NCBI RefSeq assembly: GCF_014155765.1
Contig: NZ_SCKT01000004.1
Location: 62,001 to 126,000 of the forward strand
Reading direction: 5' to 3'
DNA from: Pantoea dispersa
Lineage (GTDB): Bacteria > Pseudomonadota > Gammaproteobacteria > Enterobacterales > Enterobacteriaceae
DNA: 64,000 nt
Part shown: positions 47,342 to 56,469 of the stretch, piece by piece
How positions within the stretch are numbered: position 1 is the stretch's first letter
Layout: each line of letters starts with the position of its first letter
Program-made: the position numbers and the translations under genes
The notes under the pieces: model-generated
Seen by the model: only the letters and a program-made list of their open reading frames with translations
Told to the model about the DNA's origin: nothing
The model's database searches: none

Positions 47342-47366
47342 AGCCGCAGCCTTGAGGCCGCGGCTC
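47342..47366 (+). other. Hairpin after miaE
   Basis: AGCCGCAGCC-TTGA-GGCCGCGGCT forms a 10-bp stem with one mismatch, 31 bp after the miaE stop. There is no T run, so it is a candidate RNA-stability element or Rho-type end rather than a clear intrinsic terminator. Confidence 0.4.
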
Positions 47367-47432
47367 TGCTGACATTTAAAGATGTGTTATCAGGTGTCAG
47401 TAAACGATAGGGTAATAGAGGACAACTCAATT

Positions 47433-47738
47433 TCAGGTGAGTTTAGCCTGCACAGCAAGCAGCGCAATAATGCTTTTTAACCGCTTAACCTCATCCATTA
47501 AATCGCGATTAGTTTTCTCAAGATCTTTAAATAGTTGATGTTGCTTGGCCTGTGCTTTTTTATCCGGAATATCCTGACCTTGCTCACGGCGAAACTTCCT
47601 GACCCAGCCCTCAAGAGTTGTCTTACTAACCTCCTTATCTTCGCATACCTTTCTGTAAGTATGTCCTTCACGAACAATCATTTGAACACATTCATCTATC
47701 AGTTCTGGGGTAAAAATCTTTTTAGCAGGACGACTCAT
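47433..47738 (-). CDS. Solitary transposase-type HTH protein (IS3-family OrfA-like)
   Basis: A 101-residue protein begins MSRPAKKIFTPELIDECVQM. It has a helix-turn-helix (GHTYRKVCEDKEVSKTTLEGWVRKF without a break) and a C-terminal leucine-zipper helix (LFKDLEKTNRDLMDEVKRLK). This is the OrfA layout of IS3-type transposases. No OrfB integrase-core ORF follows, and miaE lies immediately downstream. I cannot see flanking terminal inverted repeats. It is more AT-rich than its neighbours, suggesting acquisition. It could be an IS remnant or a domesticated DNA-binding protein. Confidence 0.65.
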   Translation of the reverse strand: MSRPAKKIFTPELIDECVQMIVREGHTYRKVCEDKEVSKTTLEGWVRKFRREQGQDIPDKKAQAKQHQLFKDLEKTNRDLMDEVKRLKSIIALLAVQAKLT

Positions 47739-48030
47739 CTGTAACCTTTTTCGTATGAGGTAAAGGCAGCGATAATCAAGCCTGGCTTTTTTTGTTTCAT
47801 TGAATTAAGTCAAATTTTTTACTTAAAAAGGGAATTATGTGGGGTCATGAATGGAGGCTCTTAACTGTGCTTAGTGCATTGCCTCAGTCAACAGGAATCT
47901 CATGTACTATATGAACAGGTTCACTGGAGCACAGCTCCCTTAGCAGTCCTGTAAGCATCTGAGGCTGCGATATCCTCGCCAAACCAATCCATGTAAACCT
48001 GACGCGCGACATTTCCGCAGCGGAGGCGCC
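47739..48030. other. Non-coding, apparently decayed stretch
   Basis: This AT-rich gap contains no intact gene. On the minus strand a short open stretch (48013-47929) reads RQVYMDWFGEDIAASDAY and continues to KGAVLQ then a stop. It resembles the C-terminal end of some lost protein, but I cannot identify the family. Confidence 0.4.
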
Positions 48031-48309
48031 ATGGCCAAATACCAGCAGCTGGTAGATCAGCTACGTACGCAAATCGAAGCACGCATCTGGCCGCCGGGTG
48101 AAAAGCTGCCTTCGCTGCGCCAGCAGGCGGAACAGAGCGGACTTAGCCTGATGACGGTGATGCACGCTTACGAAGTGCTGAAGAGCCAGGGCTGGATTGT
48201 GTCGAAGCTGCAGACGGGCTAATACGGCTTCCGCTTCAACACCGCCTGGCCGTGGGATGCACGCGCCGAGGCGGCGGTGGAAACGCTGGGGATAGTAATT
48301 AAGCAGTGA
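48031..48309 (+). pseudogene. Remnant of a MocR/GntR-type regulator (HTH plus extreme C-terminus)
   Basis: The first 63 codons encode a GntR-type winged helix (KYQQLVDQLRTQIEARIWPP, PSLRQQAEQSGLSLMTVMHA) and end in TAA after KLQTG. The same frame continues with YGFRFNTAWPWDARAEAAVE and TLGIVIKQ before a second stop. The tail resembles the C-terminal end of MocR-type proteins, which carry a PLP-aminotransferase domain after the HTH. The simplest reading is an internal deletion of about 350 codons plus a stop. A short HTH peptide might still be made. Confidence 0.7.
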
Positions 48310-48358
48310 GTCATTAAAGACTTATAAATACCATGGAAGTATGAATGAATTTGCCCGT

Positions 48359-48841
48359 TCAAATCTTCGCGGCGCGCTGATGGCCCCAGGTCAGATAGTA
48401 GACATCATAAAAATCCACTTCCCCTTTCTGCTGCATCAGGCGATCGATGCCGCTGCGCACGCGCTCGGGCGTGCCCGGATTCTCAAGGATCTTGTCCAGC
48501 GCCTGCTGTGAGACCGGCTGCACGTAATACCACTCGCCGTTGTAGCACACGCGCAGATCCAGCGTATCAATGTCCTCGAAGCGGTATTTCGGGTTGATGT
48601 CCAGCAGCATCAGAAAACTCATCACCAGCACGAACACCGTGGCGAACCAGAAGGCTGGCCAGCCGAGCATCTCAGTCGAGAAAATCAGCGCCACGCACAG
48701 GCCGTAGCACAGGTACATCACGCCCCACAGCCCCGGATGGGTTTTCAGGAAGTTAAAGCTAAAACGCGGCAGATTATCGCGCCGCTCTTCGCGGTTGAGC
48801 GTGTCGATTTCATCGATCAGAATTTGTTTAATCGCGTCCAT
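48359..48841 (-). CDS. ylaC: YlaC family inner-membrane protein
   Basis: A 160-residue protein resembling E. coli YlaC, of unknown function. It starts MDAIKQILIDEIDTLNREER. It has two adjacent membrane segments (about residues 38-56 and 62-82) and a soluble C-terminal part containing YRFEDIDTLDLRVCYNGEWY and GEVDFYDVYYL, which are the conserved YlaC stretches. It ends 50 bp from the regulator remnant, and the repeat-protein gene diverges from it. Confidence 0.85.
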   Translation of the reverse strand: MDAIKQILIDEIDTLNREERRDNLPRFSFNFLKTHPGLWGVMYLCYGLCVALIFSTEMLGWPAFWFATVFVLVMSFLMLLDINPKYRFEDIDTLDLRVCYNGEWYYVQPVSQQALDKILENPGTPERVRSGIDRLMQQKGEVDFYDVYYLTWGHQRAAKI

Positions 48842-49199
48842 TATTCACCTCTGAATATCACTGCATGCCAGTAAATCACATAGCAGTACAGTAAGTCAGA
48901 CACAGATTTCCACTATTTTTCTATAACAGTTATTTTGGGCGCATCTATTAAAAATGCGGTATTTAGCAATTAAACAGCTAAATTATTTTCATGCAACGAA
49001 TGGGACTGGCGCGGCAAACTCGTAAATTACGCAAGGGAAATGTAAAGGATTTCTTGTTAATAGAATGAGTTAAAACAGTTTCGAGATTTTTCTTTACGTG
49101 TGTTCGGGACAAGTCTTGTGAACGAACTGGCTTTCCGCTGTTAAAAATCTTCCCGACCTGCAATCGCAGATAATGATTTTTAACCAACAGGAAACCAAC
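48842..49199. promoter_or_regulatory. AT-rich intergenic region, divergent promoters of ylaC and the repeat protein
   Basis: This 358-bp gap has no ORF of note and is much richer in A and T than the surroundings. Such a pattern is typical of H-NS-type silenced promoters before surface-protein genes. I could not single out one convincing -35/-10 pair. CAGGAAACCAAC immediately before the ATG at 49200 is the ribosome-binding site of the repeat protein. Confidence 0.4.
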
Positions 49200-52100
49200 A
49201 TGAGCGTGACCCATTACGATCCCATCAGCGCGGGGCAAACCTCCTACAGCAACACCCCTTATCAGTACTGGAAGGGCCACGTCAGCGACAGCCGCCTCAA
49301 GACTATCGAGTTCTCACTGAACAACCGCACCTTCCTGGTAGAAATTGACAAGGACGGCAACTGGGAGCTGCAGCTGCCGCTGCGCCTGGAAGAGGGCAGC
49401 CACAACCTGGCCGTGCGCTATATCTCCCACTCCGGCGTCTACGGCGAGTTGCTGCAGCGCCAGATTATGGTGGATTTCAGCCCGCCGGAGAAACCGGTTA
49501 TCACCGCGGTGCTGGACGACGTGGGCAGCGTGAAGGGGCCGGTTGCGCCGGGCGGCTTCACCGACGATGAAAAACCGACCATCACCGGCTTCGCCGAGCC
49601 GGACAGCGTCGTGCGCGTCTACAGCAACGGCGAGCTTATCGGCAGCGTGCAGGCGGCGAAAAACGGCTCGTGGCAGCTGGATGCGCCGCTGGGCAAGGGC
49701 CTGCACAACGTGTACGTGACCGCCAGCGATAATTACAATCAGGTCAGCGAGCCTTCCGACACCTATCCGCTGCGCATTAACGTGCCGCTGGTCGACCAGC
49801 CGGTGCTGCTCAGCGTCACCGACAACGAGGGCCTGAAGCAGGGCGCGATTGCCCACAACGGCCAGACCGACGACAAAACTCCGCAGCTGAGCGGCGCGGC
49901 GCCGCTGGACGCCATCCAGGTCAACATCTACGTCAACGGGCTGTTCGTGGCGGGCGTGCCGGTGCACGACGGCAAGTGGAGCTGGACCAGCAGCTACCCG
50001 ATACTGAACGACGGCAGCAACGTCATCACGCTGCGCGCGCAGAACATCCGCGGCGAGGTCAGCGAGGAGACGTCGCCGTTTAACGTGACGGTCTCGCCTG
50101 ACCCCATCGAGACCCCGCAGATTCTGAAAGCCGTGGACGATTTCGGCAGCGTGAAGGGCGACCTGAAAAGCGGCGGCCTGACGGACGACACCACGCCGGT
50201 GCTGCACGGCACCGGCACGCCGGGCGCGATCATTGAAATTCAGTACGGCCTGTCGACCGAGGGCTGGCGCGCGGCCGGCACGGCGGTGGTGGACGCGCGC
50301 GGTAACTGGAGCTTCACCTCGCCCATCCTCACCAGCGAAGGCACCTGGGAATACCGCGCCCGCGCTAACGTGGACGGGCGCACCGGGGGCTACACCGGCA
50401 AGTTTAAAGTGGTGCTGTCAACGGAGGCGCCTGAGGCGCCGCAAATCCTCTCGGCGTTCGACAACGCGGGGCCGGTGACCGGCGTGGTGGGCAATAAGGG
50501 CCTGACCGACGACCGCACGCCGGAGCTGGGCGGCAAAGGCGCGCCGGGCAGCATTATTTATTTCAACATGGGCAAGCCGGGCGGAAGCTGGATCGCGGCG
50601 GGATCAACCGTGGTCGCGGCAGACGGCACCTGGAAATACACGCCGCCTCAGGTCTCAGGCGACGGCACGTGGCAGTACCGGGCACAGTCGGCGCACGGCG
50701 GCAAGCTGAGCGCGTGGAGCGGGTCGTTCTCGCTGAACATCAGCAAGGATGCGGCCAGCGCGCCGGAAATCACCCACGCGGCAGACAACGCGGGCGCGGT
50801 GCAGGGCGACGTGAAGCACGGCGGCATCACTGATGATAAGACGCCGACGCTGCACGGTAAGGGCGTGCCGGGCGCGGTGGTTGAGGTGAAGTACAGCAAG
50901 GCCGGCGGCGAGTGGGTCGTGGCTGGCTCAGCGGTGGTGGACGCCAGCGGCAACTGGCGCCTGACGTCTCCGGACCTGAAGACCGACGGCAGCGTTTCTT
51001 TTGCGGCGCGCACGGTTAACGGAGTAAAAATCAGCGACTGGTCAAACACCTTTACGCTGAAGGTTTACGCCACGGCCGACAAGGCGCCGGAAATCACCCA
51101 CGCGGTGGACGACGCGGGCGCGGTGCAGGGTAACCTGAAGAACGGTGACATCACGGACGACCGAACCCCGACGCTGCACGGCAAGGGGGTGCCGGGCGCG
51201 GTGATTCAGGTCCAATACAACAAGGCCGGTACCAGCGGATGGACTGTGGCGGGGTCAGCGGTGGTTGATGCCAGCGGCAACTGGCGCTTCACGACCCCGG
51301 ACCTGAAGGCCGACGGCACCGTTTACTTCATCGCGCGCTCCGTGAACGGTGCAAAAGTCAGCGACTGGACAGACTATTTCACGGTGAGAGTATACGCCAG
51401 TGCTGATAAAGCTCCGGAAATCACCCACGCTGTGGATAACGCGGGCGCGGTGCAGGGCGACGTGAAGCACGGCGGCTTTACCGACGATAAAACGCCGACG
51501 CTGAAGGGCAAGGGCGTGCCGGGTGCTGTTGTCGAGTTTGAGTATGGCAAATACGGCGAAGCGTGGAAAGCCGCGGGCAGCGCCGTGGTTGATGCGAATG
51601 GAAACTGGTCGTTCACCTCTCCGGCCCTGGGTTCAGATGGCACATGGGAGTATCGCGCGCGCAGCGTGAACGGCGCGAATAAAAGCAGCTGGACGGGCAA
51701 ATTTGTCATTAATCTTGACACGACCCCGCCAGCCGAGCCGGTCATCACCGGCGCGTATGATAACGAAGGCTCACTGAAGCTCATTGCAGACCAGGGCGTG
51801 ACGAAGGATAAAACGCCGGAGCTGCGCGGCAAGGCCGAGCCAAACAGCAAGCTGATACTGGTTCTGGCATTTAACGGCGAGAACTGGGGGAGCTGGAACA
51901 AGTCCTATGAAGTTATGACGGACGCCAACGGAAACTGGAAAATAAAAATTCCGGACGAGCTGGCTGATGGCCGGTGGCATTTCCGTGTCAAATCAGTTGA
52001 CGCGGCAGGCAATACTACCGGGCTGTCCCCGCAGTACTACTTTGAAGTCATTGCCGCACCGGTGATTACCCACGTACTGGATGACGCAGGTACGGTGAAG

Positions 52101-53477
52101 GGTAACGTGCAACATGGTGGCGTTACCGATGATAAAACGCCAACGCTGAAGGGTAAGGGTGAGCCTGGCGCAATTATTGAGGTGATCTTCGGCCTGTCAA
52201 GCGACGGCTGGAAATCGGCTGGCAGCGCGAAGGTTGATGCCAGCGGCAACTGGTCACTGACTTCTCCGGAGCTGGCTAAAGACGGCGTCTGGGAATACCG
52301 CGCCCGCAGCATCAGTGGCTCGAAGGTAAGCCCTTATACCGAGAAATTTATCTTCAATCTCGACACAACTCCACCTGTTGAGCCGGTCATTAACGGTGCA
52401 TATGCTAATGAAGATGGATTAAAGTCGCTCAGAGACCAGGGTGTGACGGCGGATAAAACGCCGGAACTGCGCGGCACGGCTGAGCCAAACAGCAAGCTGA
52501 TCCTGGTGCTGGCATTCAATCAAGAGGGCTGGGAAGGCAAGAATAAAACCTATGAGGTTATGACGGATGACAAGGGAAACTGGACGGTAAAAATCCCGGA
52601 CGAGCTGGCTTATGGTAGATGGTATTTCCGGGCAAAATCAGTTGATGCAGCAGGTAATACGACCGGTTTATCTCCTCAGTATTATTTCAATGTTATTCTT
52701 CCACCGCTCATTACCGGTGCATATGATAACGAAGGGGCGATTAAGCTCATTGCAGATCAGGGTATGACGACGGATAAAACGCCGGAATTGCGCGGTACGG
52801 CGGAGCCAAACAGCAAGCTGATTCTGGTTCTGGCAAAAGGCGCTGAGAGCTGGGGAAGCTGGAATAAAACTTATGAAGTCATGACCGATGCCAACGGCAA
52901 CTGGACGGTGAAAATTCCGGAACAACTGGCTGATGGCCGATGGCATTTCCGCGTCAAGTCGGTTGAAGCATCAGGTGATGAGACCCAATTTTCTCCGCAG
53001 TATTATTTCGATGTAGTTTCTGCATCTGCAGCACAGGACATTACTCAAGGGGGATATGATATTAATACAGCGAATGCTCCGGTCAGTCTGCTGGGTATTG
53101 ATGAATCCACTACCACTATGACCGTTGACCAGGATCACATCGAGCTCTCCGCGCTGCTGGCGCAGCAGAATGCGCAGGGCAGGGTTGACCTGAGCGGTAA
53201 CGGCAGCAACACGCTGAGCGTTGACGTGGCCAGCCTGCTGCAGCATGGTGAAACCAACCTGTTTATCGATGACGGCAAAACGCAGATGCTGATCAAAGGT
53301 GACAGCAACGACATCATTAAGCTGTCGGACATTCTGCCATCAGGCGAGAAAGAGGGCAGCTGGAGCCAGCAGACCGGGCAAATCACCGTGGGCGGCGTGG
53401 CGTATAACGTCTACAGCCACAGCGGTGCTGATGCCGAGCTGCTGGTGCAGCAGGGAGTGAAAACAGAACTGGTGTAA
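49200..53477 (+). CDS. Large Ig-like repeat protein, probable surface adhesin (BapA-like)
   Basis: A 1425-residue protein of 11 tandem Ig-like units (about residues 96-1274) preceded by a unique N-terminal domain (MSVTHYDPISAGQTSYS). Units share a core of the type APEITHAVDNAG, TDDKTPTLKGKG and GSAVVDASGNW. A second subtype has EPVITGAYDNEG and DKTPELRG. The C-terminal 150 residues (DHIELSALLAQQ, GETNLFIDDGKTQ, DAELLVQQGVKTELV) resemble the end domains of BapA-type adhesins exported by type I secretion. There is no N-terminal signal peptide, and no secretion genes are adjacent. The start at 49200 has a good RBS. Adhesion is inference from architecture. Confidence 0.8.
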   Translation: MSVTHYDPISAGQTSYSNTPYQYWKGHVSDSRLKTIEFSLNNRTFLVEIDKDGNWELQLPLRLEEGSHNLAVRYISHSGVYGELLQRQIMVDFSPPEKPVITAVLDDVGSVKGPVAPGGFTDDEKPTITGFAEPDSVVRVYSNGELIGSVQAAKNGSWQLDAPLGKGLHNVYVTASDNYNQVSEPSDTYPLRINVPLVDQPVLLSVTDNEGLKQGAIAHNGQTDDKTPQLSGAAPLDAIQVNIYVNGLFVAGVPVHDGKWSWTSSYPILNDGSNVITLRAQNIRGEVSEETSPFNVTVSPDPIETPQILKAVDDFGSVKGDLKSGGLTDDTTPVLHGTGTPGAIIEIQYGLSTEGWRAAGTAVVDARGNWSFTSPILTSEGTWEYRARANVDGRTGGYTGKFKVVLSTEAPEAPQILSAFDNAGPVTGVVGNKGLTDDRTPELGGKGAPGSIIYFNMGKPGGSWIAAGSTVVAADGTWKYTPPQVSGDGTWQYRAQSAHGGKLSAWSGSFSLNISKDAASAPEITHAADNAGAVQGDVKHGGITDDKTPTLHGKGVPGAVVEVKYSKAGGEWVVAGSAVVDASGNWRLTSPDLKTDGSVSFAARTVNGVKISDWSNTFTLKVYATADKAPEITHAVDDAGAVQGNLKNGDITDDRTPTLHGKGVPGAVIQVQYNKAGTSGWTVAGSAVVDASGNWRFTTPDLKADGTVYFIARSVNGAKVSDWTDYFTVRVYASADKAPEITHAVDNAGAVQGDVKHGGFTDDKTPTLKGKGVPGAVVEFEYGKYGEAWKAAGSAVVDANGNWSFTSPALGSDGTWEYRARSVNGANKSSWTGKFVINLDTTPPAEPVITGAYDNEGSLKLIADQGVTKDKTPELRGKAEPNSKLILVLAFNGENWGSWNKSYEVMTDANGNWKIKIPDELADGRWHFRVKSVDAAGNTTGLSPQYYFEVIAAPVITHVLDDAGTVKGNVQHGGVTDDKTPTLKGKGEPGAIIEVIFGLSSDGWKSAGSAKVDASGNWSLTSPELAKDGVWEYRARSISGSKVSPYTEKFIFNLDTTPPVEPVINGAYANEDGLKSLRDQGVTADKTPELRGTAEPNSKLILVLAFNQEGWEGKNKTYEVMTDDKGNWTVKIPDELAYGRWYFRAKSVDAAGNTTGLSPQYYFNVILPPLITGAYDNEGAIKLIADQGMTTDKTPELRGTAEPNSKLILVLAKGAESWGSWNKTYEVMTDANGNWTVKIPEQLADGRWHFRVKSVEASGDETQFSPQYYFDVVSASAAQDITQGGYDINTANAPVSLLGIDESTTTMTVDQDHIELSALLAQQNAQGRVDLSGNGSNTLSVDVASLLQHGETNLFIDDGKTQMLIKGDSNDIIKLSDILPSGEKEGSWSQQTGQITVGGVAYNVYSHSGADAELLVQQGVKTELV
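49485..53020 (+). repeat. Eleven tandem Ig-like coding repeats, about 320 bp each
   Basis: Repeat units begin near 49485, 49795, 50100, 50430, 50757, 51084, 51412, 51728, 52050, 52370 and 52700. Units at 50757 and 51412 are close to identical in DNA over their first part (GGCGCGGTGCAGGGCGACG, then AAGCACGGCGGC). This points to recent duplication or gene conversion. The 5' units are GC-rich and the 3' units clearly more AT-rich. Confidence 0.85.
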
Positions 53478-53536
53478 TCCCTGATCACCTAAAGGCGCGC
53501 CAGATCAGGCTGGTTTAACGGCGCCTGACCATGCAC

Positions 53537-53569
53537 AAAGGGTTCATGCTTCGCATGAACCCTTTTTTC
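53537..53569. terminator. Rho-independent terminator between the repeat protein and the lfhA remnant
   Basis: AAGGGTTCATGC-TTC-GCATGAACCCTTTTTT is a perfect 12-bp stem with T and A runs on the two sides, 60 bp after the repeat-protein stop. It is suitable for both convergent genes. Confidence 0.92.
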
Positions 53570-53610
53570 TTACCCCTGCGGTAATGTCTTCAAAATTCAT
53601 CATCACATGA

Positions 53611-55323
53611 TCAGCTTACCTGCCCGACAATCTGCAGATTGGCATCGTCCGGTACCTCGTTATACGACAGCACATTCAGCCCGCTGGCGAACAGCCGGGC
53701 GTAGCGCGCAATCAGCGGCCGCAGCTGCGGCGTCACCAGCAGCACCTGCGTCAGGTTCTGCGCTTTCAGCTGCTCCATCATCACCGGCAGCGTGCTCTGC
53801 AGCTGGGTGAGAATGTTAGGATCGACCGGGAAACTGTCCAGCGCCACTTTGCCGCCCTGCTGCGCCTGATTGAGCGCTGCCAGCAGCAGATTTTCCAGGC
53901 TGTTATCCAGCGTATAGGCCGACAGCGGTTTGTTGTCCGGCGCAATCGCCGCCACCATGGCGCGGCGCAGCGCGTAACGCACGTCGGAGGTCAGCAGGAT
54001 CGGATCTTTGGTGATCGCCACGCTCTCCAGCAGCGTGGTGGCGATGGTAGTGATGTCCTTGAGCGATACCTGATCGTTGAGCAGCAGACGATACACCTTG
54101 AGCTGCAGACTGTAGTTCACTGCCGCGTTGAGATCCTCTGACAGCTTCGGCGCCACGCTCGCCAGCCGCTGATGCAGCTGAGTAATATCATCGTAGTTGA
54201 ACAGCTCCGGCAGGTTTTCGCGCACCACTTTGTTGACGTGCGTGGCCACCACGCTGGCGCAGTCGACTACCTGATAACCCAGATTCAGCGCTTTGGCTTT
54301 CTGCTCCGGCAGGATCCAGGTCACCGCCATACCGTACGCGGGATCGGTATCCAGCAGGCCGTCGATCTCGCCGTACTGATCCGGCGTCGGCAGCGCCATC
54401 AGGCGGTCGGCATGCACTTCGCCTACTGCGGTACGAACGCCGTTAATCTTGATGGCGTACTGCGACGGCTTTAAGTGGAAATCTTCACGCAGGGCGATCT
54501 CCGGCAGCAGCACGCCGCTGGTTTCCGACACCACCTGGCGCACGCCGCGCATACGCTGAGTCAGCGGCGCGCCTTTACCTTTATCCACCAGCGTGACCAG
54601 CTTGTAGCCCAGGTTAAGGCCGATCGGCTCGACCAGCGGAATATTGTCCCAGCTGATGGTCGGCTGTTCGTCCGGCTGCGCCAGTGCCTGATTGATCGCC
54701 TCCATGTCGACATGGCTTTGCGTCGGCTTCTGCACCACGCGGCTTTGGCGCCACGCGGCGAACAGCAGCAGGGCGGTGAAGGCGAGGAACACCATGTGCG
54801 GCATGCCGGGCACAATCGCCAGCACAAACATCACGCCCGCAGCGGTATACAGCGTGGCCGGTTTCGCCAGCAGCTGCGACTTTACGTCCTCGCCCATGTC
54901 AGCGCCGTCGCTGATGCGCGTCACGATGATCGCCGCCGCTGTCGACAGCAGCAGCGACGGGATCTGCGCCACCAGACCATCACCGATGGTCAGCAGCACA
55001 TACTGTTCGAACGCCTGGCCGGCCGGTAAACCGTGTTTGAACACGCCGATCAGGATGCCGCCCAGCACGTTGATCAGCAGGATCATAATGCCGGCGACGG
55101 CGTCACCGCGCACAAACTTGGAGGCACCGTCCATCGCACCGTAGAAGTCCGCCTCGTTGGCCACATCCTGACGCCGCACGCGCGCCTGTTCCTGATTGAT
55201 CAGCCCGGCGTTGAGATCGGCGTCGATCGCCATCTGTTTGCCCGGCAGCGCGTCGAGGGTAAAGCGCGCCGACACTTCAGAAATTCGCTCGGCCCCTTTG
55301 GTCACCACCACAAAGTTGATCAT
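53611..55323 (-). pseudogene. lfhA: N-terminally truncated FlhA-family protein (LfhA, Flag-2 remnant)
   Basis: FlhA is the export-gate membrane protein of the flagellar secretion apparatus. This ORF starts inside the protein (INFVVVTKGAERISEVSARF). It retains the FHIPEP signature region (TLDALPGKQMAIDADLNAG), the later membrane helices and the whole cytoplasmic domain, ending ..NLQIVGQVS. At 570 residues versus about 690 it lacks roughly the first 120 residues (the first membrane helices). The truncation point coincides with the start of lafU on the other strand, leaving no promoter. No other flagellar gene is near. It resembles the E. coli K-12 fhiA/lfhA remnant. Confidence 0.85.
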
Positions 55324-56212
55324 TAAACGCGGTGGTAAAAAAGCACATCACGGGGCTCACGGCGGCGCATGGAAGGTGGCCTTTGCCGACTTCACGCTGG
55401 CGATGATGGCACTGTTTATGGTGCTGTGGATCATGGGCGCCGTCACCGAAGACGAGCGTAAAGAGATCGTCGCTCAGCTCCATGGCACCTCGATATTTAA
55501 CGGCTCCGGCTTTAATCCGTTCGATGTCGAAACCGGACGCGGCTCCTCCATTATTGGTGAAACGCTGGCGATTGCGCCGCCGACCGAGGGTGCCACCATC
55601 AGTGAGACCAGCGCGGACAACGGCGACAACAACGCTAACCAGCCGCAGGAAGATCTGGACAGCGTGCTGTCGCGCTCTGATGCCGAGCTGGCGCAGCTGC
55701 GTCAGCAGATCCAGAGCATCATCAACAGCTATCACGCCCAGAACCTGCTGACGCTGGAAACCCTGCCGCAGGGGCTGCGTATTCTGATTCAGGATGACCA
55801 GGATCGCATGATGTTTCCGCGCGGCAGCGCGGTGCTGACACCGTTTTATCAGCGCCTGCTGACTGAACTCGGTCCGGTGTTCAACCGCATCGACAACAAA
55901 ATCATGATCAGCGGCCACACCGATGCCGCGCAGTACAGCGGCAACGCGGCGTATAACAACTGGAATCTCTCCGGTGACCGAGCGCTGGCGGCGCGGCGCG
56001 CGCTGGAGCGCGGCGGGCTGGAAAGCGCGCGCGTGCTGCAGGTGAATGCCATGTCATCCCGTATGCCGCTGGACAAAGCCGATCCGCTCAGCGCACGTAA
56101 CCGCCGCATTGAAATCATGGTGCTCACCGAGGCGGCAGCCGAGACGCTGTTTCAGTTTTATGGTCGCGAAGGGGAGAACGTGGTGAAACCCATCGCTGAC
56201 CGCCTGCGATAA
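55316..56212 (+). pseudogene. lafU: MotB-like stator protein LafU (Flag-2 remnant)
   Basis: A MotB-type stator protein. It has an N-terminal KKAHHGAHGG basic stretch and a single membrane helix with the proton-channel Asp (WKVAFADFTLAMMALFMVLW). A Q/E-rich linker and a C-terminal OmpA-like peptidoglycan-binding domain follow (ISGHTDAAQYSG, LSGDRALAARRALE, LSARNRRIEIMVL). From the TTG at 55316 it has 298 residues and could be nearly complete. Upstream sequence is antisense lfhA', so it has lost its promoter and probably its first codons. No motA partner is present. It pairs with lfhA' as the two ends of a deleted Flag-2 cluster. Confidence 0.82.
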
Positions 56213-56227
56213 CCTGTCAGTGCCTTT

Positions 56228-56275
56228 GAATCAACAGTTGATTCTACCGGTGGCGAAATCCACCGGTTTTTTTTT
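56228..56275 (+). terminator. Terminator after lafU, preceded by a second palindrome
   Basis: ACCGGTGG-CGAAAT-CCACCGGT followed by nine T residues (56246-56276) is a strong intrinsic terminator. Directly before it is the palindrome GAATCAAC-A-GTTGATTC (56228-56244). Both lie within 65 bp of the lafU stop. Confidence 0.9.
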
Positions 56276-56469
56276 CCTGTTTTTTGCTGCGGCAGACGCC
56301 GGGTAAACGAGGCGCGCCACGGCATGCCACGAAATGTTAAATATGTTAATAAGTAATTTGGCTTTAGTAAGCTAAATCATTCTTTTATGTGAATTTTGCC
56401 GGTGTGCGCACATTGCAATGCCCGGTGGCTTTGCCACAATTAGGCAACGTGGCTATCCGGAGAAAGAGT

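Noticed and set aside
47390-47800. A complete IS3-family element around the OrfA-like gene
   Set aside because: No OrfB, no matching terminal inverted repeats and no target-site duplication could be found by eye, so only the gene is annotated.
49485-53020. Repeated DNA that might suggest a CRISPR-like array
   Set aside because: The period is about 320 bp, the units are coding and keep the frame, and there are no short identical repeats with unique spacers.
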